Assembly (NCBI GenBank): GCA_001298545.1
Contig: LJCX01000010.1
Coordinates: 62,001-126,000 of the forward strand
DNA length: 64,000 nucleotides
DNA from: Actinobacteria bacterium OV320
GTDB lineage: Bacteria > Actinomycetota > Actinomycetes > Streptomycetales > Streptomycetaceae
Reading direction: 5' to 3'
Both the position numbers and the translations under genes were made by a program. Below are positions 6,716 to 14,955 of the stretch, piece by piece. Position 1 is the stretch's first letter. The number at the start of each line of letters is the position of its first letter. The notes under the pieces are model-generated. The model saw nothing but the letters and a program-made list of their open reading frames with translations. It did no database searches and was not told where the DNA came from.

Positions 6716-9049
6716 TCACTTCTGTGGCTGTGGCTGTGGCTGTAGCTGCAGTTGGGACTGTTGCTGCGGAAGCGGGGTGTGGAAGGTGTGCCGTCCGGGT
6801 CCCGCGGTCACGGGTTCGGCGCCCGGCAGGTCGACGAGGGCGGAGGTGTCCGGCGGCACGAGGAGGTCCAGCACAAGCAGGTCGCCCTGGACACGCCAGG
6901 CGGTCTCGGCCCGGCCGTACGGAGTCTCGTGCGCGGCGCGGGCCCAGGTGAGGCCGCCGCCCGGGCGGGGACGGACCAGGAGCCGGCGGTAGCCGGGTTC
7001 GGCGGGCGCCAGACCGGCGACGGTGCGGTGCATCCAGTCGGCGACAGCTCCGAGGGCGTAGTGGTTGAAGGAGGTCATCTCGCCGGGATTGACGCCGCCG
7101 TCGGGAAGCATGCTGTCCCAGCGCTCCCAGACGGTCGTGGCGCCCATGTCCACCTGGTACAGCCAGGACGGGCCGGAGCGCTGCGTCAGCAGCCCGAAGG
7201 CGGTGTCCACGTGTCCGGTGTCGGTCAGCGCGTCGCACACCAGCGGGGTGCCGAGGAACCCGGTGCCGATGCGGTGGTCTCCGGACGCCACGAGGTCCGC
7301 CAGCCGGCGTCCGGCCTCGGCGCGTTCGGCGTCGTCCGCGAGCAGTCGGAAGCACAGGGCGAGGGCGTACGCGGTCTGGGTCTCCTCCAGCAGCTGCCCG
7401 CCCCCGGCGTGGAAACGGTGCCGGAAGGCCTCGTGGACCGAATCGGCCAGGGCGCCGTAGTGCTCGGCGTCGTCCTTCTCCGCCAGCACCTGGGCGGTAC
7501 GGGCCAGCAGCCGGGCCGAGTGGGCGAAGTACGCGGTGGCGACGAGGCTGGAGGAGGTCGTCGACCGTCCGGGGTCGTCGGCCGGTGCGGCCGGGTCCAG
7601 CCAGTCGCCGAACTGGAAGCCCGCACCCCAGATCCGGCCGTCCCCGGCGAGTCGGTCGACCGCGTCGACCCAGCCGCGCATGGAGGCGTACTGGGCGCGC
7701 AGCACCTCGGTGTCGCCGTAGCGCTCGTACAGCACCCAGGGGACGATCACGGCCGCGTCGCACCATCCGGCCATCGGCGGATTGCCCGGCGGGATCTCGA
7801 CGGGAGTGATCACCGGGATGGTGGGGCTGAACACCGGCGGGACGCCCCGCTCGTCGTCGCGCTGGTCGGCGGCCAGATCGCACAGCCAGGAGCGCAGGAA
7901 GGCGCGGACGTCGTAGAGGAAGGCGGCGGTGGGGGCGAAGACCTGCACGTCACCGGTCCAGCCGAGCCGCTCGTCGCGCTGCGGGCAGTCGGTGGGCACG
8001 TCGAGGAAGTTGCCGCGCATCCCCCACACCACGTTCTCGTGCAACCGGTTCAGCGAGGCGTCGGAGCAGGAGAACCAGCCGGTGGGGCGCAGGTCGCTGT
8101 GCAGGACGACGGCGCTCACGTCGGCCGGGGCCGGCTCGCCGGGCCAGGCGTCGATCTCGGCGTAGCGGAAGCCGTGGAAGGTGAAGCGGGGTTCCCACAC
8201 CTCGCCGTCCGCGTCGCCGCGCAGGGTGTAACGGTCGGTGGCGGTGGCGTGCCGCAGCGGACGGGTGCACAGTTCGCCGTCCTCCAGGACCTCCGCGTGC
8301 CGCAGGGTGACGGTTCGGCCCGCTTCGCCCCGGACGCGGATGCGCAGCCGTCCGACCAGGTTCTGGCCGAAGTCGACGAGGGTGCGGCCGGTGGGGGAGG
8401 TGGTGACGGCGACGGGGGCGACGGACTCGATGCGGCGCACCGGCGGGCTGTCGGCCTCGAAGAGCACGGAGGTGTCGAACGGCAGGAGTCGCACCGGCGC
8501 CCAGGCCGAGGCGTCGAAGCCGGGCTCGCTCCACCCGGCCTGCTCGCGGCGCGCGTCGTACTCCTCGCCCTCGTACAGACCCGCCGCGGTCACGGGCCCG
8601 GCGCTCCAGCGCCAGTCCCCGCCCGTGGTCACGGTGTGGGCGGTGCCGTCGGTGTACTCGATCCGCAGCTCGGCGAGCAGGCCCGTGTCCTCGCCGTAGA
8701 TGTTCCGGGTGCCGCCGTTGAAGCCGAGCAGCCCCCGGTACCAGCCGTCCGCCAGGTGTGCCCCCCAGGCGTTGGCCCCCTCGCGCAGCAGGTCCGTCAC
8801 GTCGAGGACCTGGTAGCGGTGGCGGTGCCGGTAGCTCGTCCAGCCGGGGGCGAGGACGTGGTCGCCCACCACGGCGCCGTTGAGTTCCAGCTCGTACACG
8901 CCGAGCGCGGTGACGGAGAGCCGGGCCGCTCTGACCGCTGCCCGCACGGTGAACTCGCCGCGCAGCAGAGCGGCCGGCCGGGCCGCGGTGGCGGACGGCT
9001 GTGCCGGTCGGGAGGGGGAGATGACGCGGGCGGTCCAGGGGTGGGGCAT
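6716..9049 (-). CDS. Alpha-L-rhamnosidase (GH78 type)
   Basis: 777 aa. The domain order is that of bacterial alpha-L-rhamnosidases: an N-terminal beta domain (GVYELELNGAVVGDHVLAPGWT; LADGWYRG), a second beta domain containing VDFGQNLVGRLRIRV, then an (alpha/alpha)6 barrel with DVPTDCPQRDERLGWTGD and DMGATTVWERWD, which carry the acidic catalytic residues. No signal peptide is present, so cytoplasmic. It would release terminal rhamnose from plant glycosides such as flavonoids. The promoter region carries a TetR operator at 9131-9160 shared with the MFS/TetR pair. The C-terminus ends in an odd QL/QP repeat. Confidence 0.9.
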   Translation of the reverse strand: MPHPWTARVISPSRPAQPSATAARPAALLRGEFTVRAAVRAARLSVTALGVYELELNGAVVGDHVLAPGWTSYRHRHRYQVLDVTDLLREGANAWGAHLADGWYRGLLGFNGGTRNIYGEDTGLLAELRIEYTDGTAHTVTTGGDWRWSAGPVTAAGLYEGEEYDARREQAGWSEPGFDASAWAPVRLLPFDTSVLFEADSPPVRRIESVAPVAVTTSPTGRTLVDFGQNLVGRLRIRVRGEAGRTVTLRHAEVLEDGELCTRPLRHATATDRYTLRGDADGEVWEPRFTFHGFRYAEIDAWPGEPAPADVSAVVLHSDLRPTGWFSCSDASLNRLHENVVWGMRGNFLDVPTDCPQRDERLGWTGDVQVFAPTAAFLYDVRAFLRSWLCDLAADQRDDERGVPPVFSPTIPVITPVEIPPGNPPMAGWCDAAVIVPWVLYERYGDTEVLRAQYASMRGWVDAVDRLAGDGRIWGAGFQFGDWLDPAAPADDPGRSTTSSSLVATAYFAHSARLLARTAQVLAEKDDAEHYGALADSVHEAFRHRFHAGGGQLLEETQTAYALALCFRLLADDAERAEAGRRLADLVASGDHRIGTGFLGTPLVCDALTDTGHVDTAFGLLTQRSGPSWLYQVDMGATTVWERWDSMLPDGGVNPGEMTSFNHYALGAVADWMHRTVAGLAPAEPGYRRLLVRPRPGGGLTWARAAHETPYGRAETAWRVQGDLLVLDLLVPPDTSALVDLPGAEPVTAGPGRHTFHTPLPQQQSQLQLQPQPQPQK
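6719..6751 (-). repeat. Hexanucleotide-type repeat encoding Gln-rich tail of rhamnosidase
   Basis: The plus strand reads as near-perfect TGTGGC hexamers that degrade toward TGCAG and TTGGG. In the gene this gives the C-terminal QSQLQLQPQPQPQK tail, outside the catalytic barrel. Slippage at this repeat could change tail length without disturbing the enzyme. Confidence 0.7.
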
Positions 9050-9130
9050 GTCGAGTCCTCGGCGCCGTGGGCGTGGGTGTCGGGTGTGTGGGGTCCCGTG
9101 GGACGGAGACGAACAGGCTCGATCATGCGC

Positions 9131-9160
9131 GCCAATACCTAGTGGACGCTAGGTGTTGGC
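9131..9160. promoter_or_regulatory. TetR operator copy 1, upstream of rhamnosidase
   Basis: An imperfect palindrome with arms GCCAATACCTAG (9131-9142) and CTAGGTGTTGGC (9149-9160); one mismatch between arms. Its core, AACACCTAG / CTAGGTGTT, is the same as the perfect palindrome at 9954-9981 before the TetR/MFS genes, so both are probably bound by the TetR at 9250-9873. It lies 82 bp upstream of the rhamnosidase start. Confidence 0.75.
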
Positions 9161-9249
9161 CTGTATGAGGTGGCTCACATGGAGTAAATAGGCATGAGCA
9201 TGTCAAGGGGTGCCGTGTCGGCCGCCGGCCTGCCCTGCCCGAGTTGGGC

Positions 9250-9873
9250 CTACAGCCCCTGGCCGTCGGCGGAGATGGAGCGCATCAGCCGGTCCAGGTG
9301 GGCGTGCATCACCGGGATGAGGTCGAAGGAGCGGCCGGAGGCGAGCCACTGCTGCCGCAGTCCGGCGTCGACGGCGACGCATTCGCGCGCGATGCCGTCG
9401 TGGTCCAGGTCGGGCAGGAGCTCGCCGTTGTGGCTTCCGGCGCGCAGTCGCTCCGCGAGCTCCTTCACGCCCTTCTCCTGCCAGTGGGCGAAGAAATCGT
9501 GGGCCGGATGGTCCGGCGCGGTCGCCTCGGCGGAGACCACGACGGCGAGCTCCACCATGCCCGGCATGGTGAGCGTCTCCGCGGTGTCCTCCACATGGCA
9601 GCGGAACGCGTCCCGCACCGACTCCGACACCCGCTGCCACTGGGTGTCCATGCGGTCGTGCCAGTGCTCGACCACGGCCAGCAGCAGCTGCTGCTTGTCG
9701 CGGAAGTGGTGCAGCAGCCCGGCGTCGGTGATCTCGGCGTCCCGGGCGATGCGGGCGAGGGAGGTCTTGCGGTAGCCGTCCTGCCCGAAGCGCAGCAGGG
9801 CCGCCTCGAGGATCTGGGTGCGCCGTGCCCGGCCTGCCGTGTAGCCGCCGCGCGGTCCCCTGGGTGTCGCCAT
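9250..9873 (-). CDS. TetR-family repressor of the glycoside locus
   Basis: 207 aa from ATG 9873; an in-frame ATG at 9942 preceded by AAGGTGA is an alternative adding 23 residues. The N-terminal HTH is clear (ARRTQILEAALLRFGQDGY, then TSLARIARDAEITDAGLLHHF). The C-terminal ligand domain is variable. Divergent from the MFS gene; the gap holds a perfect 12-4-12 palindrome (9954-9981), and a second copy stands before the rhamnosidase gene (9131-9160). It therefore likely represses itself, the transporter/GH43 genes and the rhamnosidase/GH3 genes, with a plant glycoside or sugar as inducer (inference). Confidence 0.88.
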   Translation of the reverse strand: MATPRGPRGGYTAGRARRTQILEAALLRFGQDGYRKTSLARIARDAEITDAGLLHHFRDKQQLLLAVVEHWHDRMDTQWQRVSESVRDAFRCHVEDTAETLTMPGMVELAVVVSAEATAPDHPAHDFFAHWQEKGVKELAERLRAGSHNGELLPDLDHDGIARECVAVDAGLRQQWLASGRSFDLIPVMHAHLDRLMRSISADGQGL

Positions 9874-9953
9874 GGAAGAACGGTACCGGGGTGCTGTGAG
9901 GCGTCCATGGCGGGCGGGGAGCGCCCCGTGTGCGTGTGACATGGGTCACCTTG

Positions 9954-9981
9954 CGAACACCTAGTAAGCACTAGGTGTTCG
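9954..9981. promoter_or_regulatory. TetR operator copy 2, between tetR and MFS genes
   Basis: A perfect inverted repeat: CGAACACCTAGT (9954-9965), spacer AAGC, ACTAGGTGTTCG (9970-9981). It lies in the divergent region between the TetR and MFS genes. The inner part recurs at 9131-9160. Confidence 0.82.
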
Positions 9982-10122
9982 GGTCATCATCGACGTCACG
10001 CGACGACGGATTGCCACGCTGTCACCTCCCGGTGAACGACGTGTCACGGCGGGTTCGATCCTCCGCGCACCCCCCACAGCTCCTCTCACTCCCTTCGGCA
10101 CCTCCGTGAAAGGAGGGCTGGC

Positions 10123-11610
10123 ATGACACCGACGTCGCCAAGCCCCTCACCCGACATCGCGTCGCCCGCCAAGACCGGCGGAGGCTGGAACCTCCGCCTG
10201 GTCGCGGTGCTGATCGCGCTCGCCTGGCCCACCCAGCTGCTGGCCGCCGGCGGAATCCTCGGCGCCAACGCCACCGCGAGCGTCGCCCAGAGCTTCCACA
10301 CCACCCAGGTGGCGTGGTTCGGCCTGACGCTCACCCTGGTGACGATCCTGCTGACGCCGTTCGCCATCAAACTGGGCGACCTGTACGGCAGGAAGCGCGT
10401 CATGCTCGCCATGATGGCGCTGGGCGCCGGCGGCGAGGCGCTGGCCGCTCTGGCCGGAGACTTCTGGCTGGTGCTGGTCGGCCGCGCGATCGCCGGCTTC
10501 TACGGCCCGTTCGGCGCGCTCTCCTTCGCCGCGGTGCGCGACATCTTCCCGCGTCGGCTGGTCAAGTCGGCCAGCGGCATGATCGGCAGCAGCGTCGGAC
10601 TGGTCGCCCTCGGCACCCCCTTCCTCGCGGGATGGCTCGTCGACCACTGGGGCTACCGAGGCGCCCTGTGGTTCCTCGCCGCCGCCACCGCCGTCGCGTT
10701 CCTGCTGGTCGCCCTGGTGGTGCCGGAGACACCGCGGCACGCCTTCGACCCGGGTTTCGACTGGACGGGCGGACTGGTCCTCGGCGGCGGTCTCACCGCC
10801 GTGATCTACGCCGTCGGACAGGGCCAGAGCTGGGGCTGGACGGACGTCCGCACGCTCGGCTGGCTCGGTGCCGGCGCCGCCGCCCTGACCGCGTTCCTGT
10901 TCGTCGAGCGGGCCAGCGCCCACCCCATCCTCGACCTGAGGGTTCTGCGCCGGCGCCCCGTGGCCCTGGCGCTCACGGCCGGCGGCCTCGCCCAGACCGT
11001 CGCGTTCACGATGCCGGGACTGGCCATTCTGCTGGCCCTCTTCCCGCACATCCCCGGCGTCTCGGCCGGACTGGGATGGACGGCGCAGCACAACGCCGTG
11101 GTCAGCGTGAGCTGGAACCTGGTGATGTTCGGGACCGGCATCCTCGTCAGCCGCTTCCTGCGCGGCCTGGACCCGCGCAGGGTCTGGATCGCCGGCCTGA
11201 CGGTGATGGCCGTCGGCTACGCACTCGTCGGCTTCTTCCACGGCAACGAGCTGGAACTCTCCCTGACGTCCTGCGTCGCCAACATCGGCGCCGGTGTCGT
11301 GGTGGCGGGAGCGCCGGTGCTCGTGGTCGGCGTTGTCTCCCGCGACGAACAGGGACTGGGCAGCGGCATGCTCAACATGCTGATCAGCCTGTTCGGCGCC
11401 ATCGTCACGGCCGGCGCGTACGCCCTCCTCAGCGCCCACAGCACCGTGGTCGACGGCACCGCCTTCTACCAGGACGCCGGCTACGCCTGGGTCTTCTGGC
11501 TCGGCGCCCTCGTCACGCTCCTGGCCCTGGCGCTCTCCCTGTTCATCCCGCCGCTGCGTGATCCCGAGAACGAGGACGCGATGGACACGGTGGACCCGGT
11601 GGCCGTCTGA
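10123..11610 (+). CDS. MFS transporter, 14-TM DHA2-like
   Basis: 495 aa from ATG 10123 with AAAGGAGGG upstream. Hydrophobic segments run the whole length, about fourteen, after a short Pro/Ser cytoplasmic start. The MFS signature between TM2 and TM3 is seen as KLGDLYGRKRVM. The family includes drug/H+ antiporters, but beside GH78, GH3 and GH43 genes and under the same operator it may instead import the glycoside the enzymes cut; direction of transport is inference. It is followed by the GH43 gene after 68 bp on the same strand. Confidence 0.88.
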   Translation: MTPTSPSPSPDIASPAKTGGGWNLRLVAVLIALAWPTQLLAAGGILGANATASVAQSFHTTQVAWFGLTLTLVTILLTPFAIKLGDLYGRKRVMLAMMALGAGGEALAALAGDFWLVLVGRAIAGFYGPFGALSFAAVRDIFPRRLVKSASGMIGSSVGLVALGTPFLAGWLVDHWGYRGALWFLAAATAVAFLLVALVVPETPRHAFDPGFDWTGGLVLGGGLTAVIYAVGQGQSWGWTDVRTLGWLGAGAAALTAFLFVERASAHPILDLRVLRRRPVALALTAGGLAQTVAFTMPGLAILLALFPHIPGVSAGLGWTAQHNAVVSVSWNLVMFGTGILVSRFLRGLDPRRVWIAGLTVMAVGYALVGFFHGNELELSLTSCVANIGAGVVVAGAPVLVVGVVSRDEQGLGSGMLNMLISLFGAIVTAGAYALLSAHSTVVDGTAFYQDAGYAWVFWLGALVTLLALALSLFIPPLRDPENEDAMDTVDPVAV

Positions 11611-11678
11611 GCGGGCCGGACGCCCAACCCTGCCCCGCCCCGCACCCCGCCCCCGACCGACCACCAGAAAGTCACGCC

Positions 11679-13184
11679 GTGCAGCTGCCCGTCCGCCCGG
11701 TCCTCCCCGGCTTCCGTCCCGACCCCAGCGTCTGCCGGGTGGGAGACGTGTACTACCTCGCCAACTCCAGCTTCGAATACGCGCCGGGCGTGCCGATCCA
11801 CCGGTCGACCGATCTGCGCACCTGGGAACACCTCGGCCACGCGCTCGACCGGCCGGCGCAGTTGCCGCTGGAGGGGGTGTCGGCCTCGGGAGGCATCCTG
11901 GCGCCGACCCTTCGCCATCACGACGGCCGCTTCTGGATGATCAGCACCCTCCTGGTGGGCGAGCCGAGGATGTTCCTGGTCACCGCCGAAGACGCGGCCG
12001 GCCCGTGGTCGGACCCGGTGTGGATCCCCGACGCGCTGGGCATCGACCCCGACCTCGCCTGGGACGAAGACGGCACCTGCCTGCTGACCTGGACGCGCTT
12101 CGGCGAGGGGATCGTGCAGACCGTGCTGGATCCGCGGACCGGCACCCTGCTCACCGAGCGACGGCGGCTGTGGCAGGGGACGGGCGGCAAGTTCCCCGAG
12201 GGCCCCCACCTGTATCGCATCGGCGCGTTCTGGTACCTGCTGATCGCCGAGGGCGGCACCGAACGCGGTCACGCCGTCACCATCGCCCGGGGGCCTTCCC
12301 CGTCCGGCCCCTTCGAGGCGTGCCCCGGCAATCCGATCCTCACCGCGCGCGGCAGCGACGCCCCCGTCCAGAGCACCGGTCACGCGGACCTCGTGCGGTG
12401 CCCCGACGGGACGTGGGCGATGGTCTACCTGGGTGTACGGCCGCGCGGCAGCAGCCCCGAGTGGCACGTACTCGGCCGGGAGACCTTCGCCTGCGAGGTG
12501 CGCTGGAGCGAGGGCTGGCCCGGCCCGGCCGAACCGATCCAGCCGGACGCCGCACCGGCCTTCACCGAGCACCTGACGGAAACGGGGCAGCTCCTGCCGC
12601 CGTCCTGGGTGGCGCCCGGCGCGTTCCCCGCCGACGTGCTCAAGGCGACGGACCGCGGCCGACGACTGACCGCGACGGGCGGACCCGCCTTCGTGGGCCG
12701 CCGCCAGGAGCACCTCTACCTGCGGGCGCGGGCCACGGTGGTCACCGACGGGCCGGCCGGGGGGCCCGGCGGATCCGGAGGACTGGAGCTGCGGATCGAC
12801 GCCCGTCACGCCGTACGCGTCGAAGTGACGGACGGCCGTGTGCGTGCCGTCGCCCGGATCGGCGCGGCGCACGCGGTGCTGGGCGAAGCCGCCGTCACCG
12901 AGGCCACCGCCAGCGGCGGGACGACCCTCGAACTGCGCGTCGTACCGCACAGCGCCGCCACGCCCTTCGGCACCGACATGGGGCCCGACGAAATCGTCGC
13001 CGGCCTCCACGGCACGGAGGGATTCCGGGAGCTCGGCCGCATCGACGGCCGGTACCTGTCGACCGAGGTCGCCGCGGGCATGACGGGCCGGACCGTCGGA
13101 CTCACCTGCTCCGAGGGCGAGGTGCTGTTCCGGTCGTTCACCTACAGCGGCGCCGACGACCCGGAGGCCCTGGACGGACGGTGA
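11679..13184 (+). CDS. Glycoside hydrolase family 43
   Basis: 501 aa, GTG start at 11679 with only a weak AGAAA ribosome site. The five-bladed beta-propeller of GH43 is evident: FRPDPSVCRVGDVYYLANSS holds the catalytic-base Asp (DPS) and the usual WEHLGHAL follows; GIDPDLAWDEDG and KFPEGPHLYR hold the pKa-modulating Asp and the general-acid Glu. A C-terminal beta-sandwich of the beta-xylosidase type follows (DVLKATDRGRRLTATG). No signal peptide. It probably removes terminal xylose or arabinose inside the cell. It is likely cotranscribed with the MFS gene. Confidence 0.88.
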   Translation: MQLPVRPVLPGFRPDPSVCRVGDVYYLANSSFEYAPGVPIHRSTDLRTWEHLGHALDRPAQLPLEGVSASGGILAPTLRHHDGRFWMISTLLVGEPRMFLVTAEDAAGPWSDPVWIPDALGIDPDLAWDEDGTCLLTWTRFGEGIVQTVLDPRTGTLLTERRRLWQGTGGKFPEGPHLYRIGAFWYLLIAEGGTERGHAVTIARGPSPSGPFEACPGNPILTARGSDAPVQSTGHADLVRCPDGTWAMVYLGVRPRGSSPEWHVLGRETFACEVRWSEGWPGPAEPIQPDAAPAFTEHLTETGQLLPPSWVAPGAFPADVLKATDRGRRLTATGGPAFVGRRQEHLYLRARATVVTDGPAGGPGGSGGLELRIDARHAVRVEVTDGRVRAVARIGAAHAVLGEAAVTEATASGGTTLELRVVPHSAATPFGTDMGPDEIVAGLHGTEGFRELGRIDGRYLSTEVAAGMTGRTVGLTCSEGEVLFRSFTYSGADDPEALDGR

Positions 13185-13223
13185 CAGCGGTCCCCGTTCG
13201 GGGAACGCGGAGGGCGAGCGGAG

Positions 13224-13254
13224 CGTTCGAGGGAGGGGGTTCGTTCGAGGGAGG
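13224..13254 (+). repeat. 13-bp direct repeat before the DUF427 gene
   Basis: CGTTCGAGGGAGG occurs at 13224-13236 and 13242-13254, period 18 bp. The second copy supplies GAGGGAGGA, a ribosome site for the ATG at 13263. Confidence 0.7.
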
Positions 13255-13262
13255 AATCGGAC

Positions 13263-14078
13263 ATGACCAGGCTCAGCACCGCCGACTCCGTACGCACCAC
13301 CCCTGAAGGTCTCCTCTGGGAGCCCAGCCCGCGCTGGGTCCGGGGCCGCAAGGGCGAGTTCACCGTCGTCGACAGCCGGCATCCCGTCCTCGTGTGGGAA
13401 CCCGGTGTGCCGGTGCCCTTGTACGCCTTCCCGCGCGAGGAGGTCCGCGCGGACCTGCTGCGGCCGGCGAGGAACCCGCCGGTCGGCACGCACACGGGCT
13501 CGCAGGTGTTCTACGACCTCGAGGTGGCCGGCGAGCTGCTGGAGAACGCGGCCTGGACCTTCCCCGCACGGGACCTGGCCGGTCACCTCGCCTTCGAGTG
13601 GTTCCGGCGCACGGGCAGGGGACTCGACCACTGGTACGAGGAAGAGGAGGAGATCTTCATCCATCCCCGCGACCCGCACAAGCGTGTCGACGCGCTGCCC
13701 AGCAGCCGGCACGTCCGGATCGAGATCGACGGCACGGTCGTCGCCGACACCCGCCGCCCGGTCCTCCTCTTCGAGACCGGCCTGCCCACCCGCTACTACA
13801 TCCCCCGCGAGGACGTCCGCCTCGACCTGTTCACCCCCGCCGACCACCGCACCGGCTGCCCCTACAAGGGCACCGCCACGTACTGGTCCTGGACCGGCGA
13901 GGCGGACGTCCCGCCCCACATCGTGTGGAGCTACCCCACGCCGGCGCCCGCCGTGGCCGCCATCGGCGAGCTGCTCGCCTTCTACAACGAGGCGGTCGAC
14001 ATCACCGTGGACGGCGAGAGCCTCGAACGCCCCGTCACCCCCTTCACGCATACGCTGTTGTCCCGCCCGGCGCCCTGA
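13263..14078 (+). CDS. Tandem DUF427 domain protein
   Basis: 271 aa from ATG 13263 with GGGAGGA upstream. Two DUF427 units are visible: about residues 35-110 (VLVWEPGVPVPLYAFPREEV, VFYDLEVAGE, AAWTFPAR) and about 150-235 (VLLFETGLPTRYYIPREDV, CPYKGTATYWSW, PHIVWSYPTP). DUF427 is a small beta domain common in actinobacteria with no established reaction; the repeated LxE-xxxPxxYxxPREDV strand is its signature. It sits between the GH43 gene and a TetR gene on the same strand, without obvious functional link to either. Confidence 0.88.
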   Translation: MTRLSTADSVRTTPEGLLWEPSPRWVRGRKGEFTVVDSRHPVLVWEPGVPVPLYAFPREEVRADLLRPARNPPVGTHTGSQVFYDLEVAGELLENAAWTFPARDLAGHLAFEWFRRTGRGLDHWYEEEEEIFIHPRDPHKRVDALPSSRHVRIEIDGTVVADTRRPVLLFETGLPTRYYIPREDVRLDLFTPADHRTGCPYKGTATYWSWTGEADVPPHIVWSYPTPAPAVAAIGELLAFYNEAVDITVDGESLERPVTPFTHTLLSRPAP

Positions 14079-14111
14079 CGGCGTCGTCGAACGGCAGAGG
14101 AGATGGTGGAG

Positions 14112-14807
14112 ATGACGACGAAGGCGGTCGTCGCCGCGCAGTCCCGCCCGCCGTTGAGCAGGGGACGGGTGCTGAGTGCCGCCGTCGCGCTGGCCGACGA
14201 AGGCGGAGTCGACGCGCTCAGCATGCGCAACATCGCCCAGGCGCTCGGCGTCGTGCCGATGGCGCTGTACAAGCACGTGGCGAACAAGAACGAGTTGCTG
14301 GACGGCATGATCGACGTCCTCATGGACGAGATCGACCCACCGGCCGACGACACCGACTGGAAGTCCACCGTGCGCCGGCGGGTGCTGTCGGCCCGCCGCA
14401 TGCTGTTGCGCCACCCGTGGGCGCCCGCGGTCATCGAGTCACGGACGAAGGCGCGGGCCACTCCGACACCCGCGGTGATGGCGTACCTGGACTCGATGAT
14501 CGGGATCTTCCGGGCCGGGGGTTTCTCGATCCGCCTGGTCCATCACGCGATGCATGTCATGGGCAGCCGTCTGCTGGGCTTCTCCCAGGAGCTGTTCGAG
14601 GACAGTGCTGACGGCCGGGAGCCGGACCCGGACGCGATGCCGCCCGAGGAGATGGCCGCGCGCTACCCGCACATCACCGAACTGGCCATGGCGGTCGCCC
14701 ATGACCCGGAGTCCGTGGTCGGCGCGGGCTGTGACGACCAGTTCGAGTTCGAGTTCGCTCTGGACCTGACACTGGACGGCCTCGAACGGCTCCTGGGCAC
14801 GACCTGA
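14112..14807 (+). CDS. TetR-family regulator (TetR_C_1 type)
   Basis: 231 aa. The ATG at 14112 is preferred over the in-frame ATG at 14103 because AGAGGAG ends at 14102, touching the first but ideally spaced (9 nt) for the second. HTH: LSRGRVLSAAVALADEGG then LSMRNIAQALGVVPMALYKHV, as in tetracycline-repressor-like proteins. Its C-terminal domain fits TetR_C_1. It lies 148 bp upstream of an oxidoreductase whose promoter contains two identical operator palindromes (14839-14855, 14872-14888), the likely targets. Confidence 0.88.
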   Translation: MTTKAVVAAQSRPPLSRGRVLSAAVALADEGGVDALSMRNIAQALGVVPMALYKHVANKNELLDGMIDVLMDEIDPPADDTDWKSTVRRRVLSARRMLLRHPWAPAVIESRTKARATPTPAVMAYLDSMIGIFRAGGFSIRLVHHAMHVMGSRLLGFSQELFEDSADGREPDPDAMPPEEMAARYPHITELAMAVAHDPESVVGAGCDDQFEFEFALDLTLDGLERLLGTT

Positions 14808-14832
14808 CCGTCCTTCCCTCCTGCAGTCCCCC

Positions 14833-14861
14833 TTGACGGGTGTACGCCGTACACCTACCGT
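14833..14861 (+). promoter_or_regulatory. Promoter of the oxidoreductase gene
   Basis: TTGACG at 14833-14838 and TACCGT at 14856-14861 are separated by exactly 17 bp, matching the major sigma (HrdB-type) consensus. The whole spacer is an operator palindrome. Start of transcription would fall near 14868. Confidence 0.7.
14839..14855. promoter_or_regulatory. TetR operator O1 (in promoter spacer)
   Basis: GGTGTACG-C-CGTACACC is a perfect 8+1+8 palindrome filling the spacer between the -35 and -10 boxes. A twin lies 33 bp downstream. Occupancy would block RNA polymerase directly. Confidence 0.82.
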
Positions 14862-14871
14862 GCCCGACAGA

Positions 14872-14888
14872 GGTGTACGGCGTACACC
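14872..14888. promoter_or_regulatory. TetR operator O2 (just downstream of the promoter)
   Basis: GGTGTACG-G-CGTACACC, identical to O1 except the central base, centred 33 bp (about three helical turns) from O1, so two dimers could sit on the same face of the DNA. It lies about 68 bp before the ATG of the oxidoreductase. Confidence 0.82.
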
Positions 14889-14955
14889 CGTCATGCCGGA
14901 AGGCGTCCGTGGGGAGCTCCTCGGCCATCGATGCCATGAAAGAGGGGGCAACTCG

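Noticed and set aside
6752..9142. Nearly 800-codon open frame opposite the rhamnosidase
   Set aside because: Its Gly/Val/Glu-rich sequence is the usual antisense artefact of high-GC genes; the minus strand encodes a complete GH78 enzyme.
11481..14414. 977-codon antisense frame across GH43, DUF427 and TetR genes
   Set aside because: It spans three unrelated real genes and their gaps; no domains.
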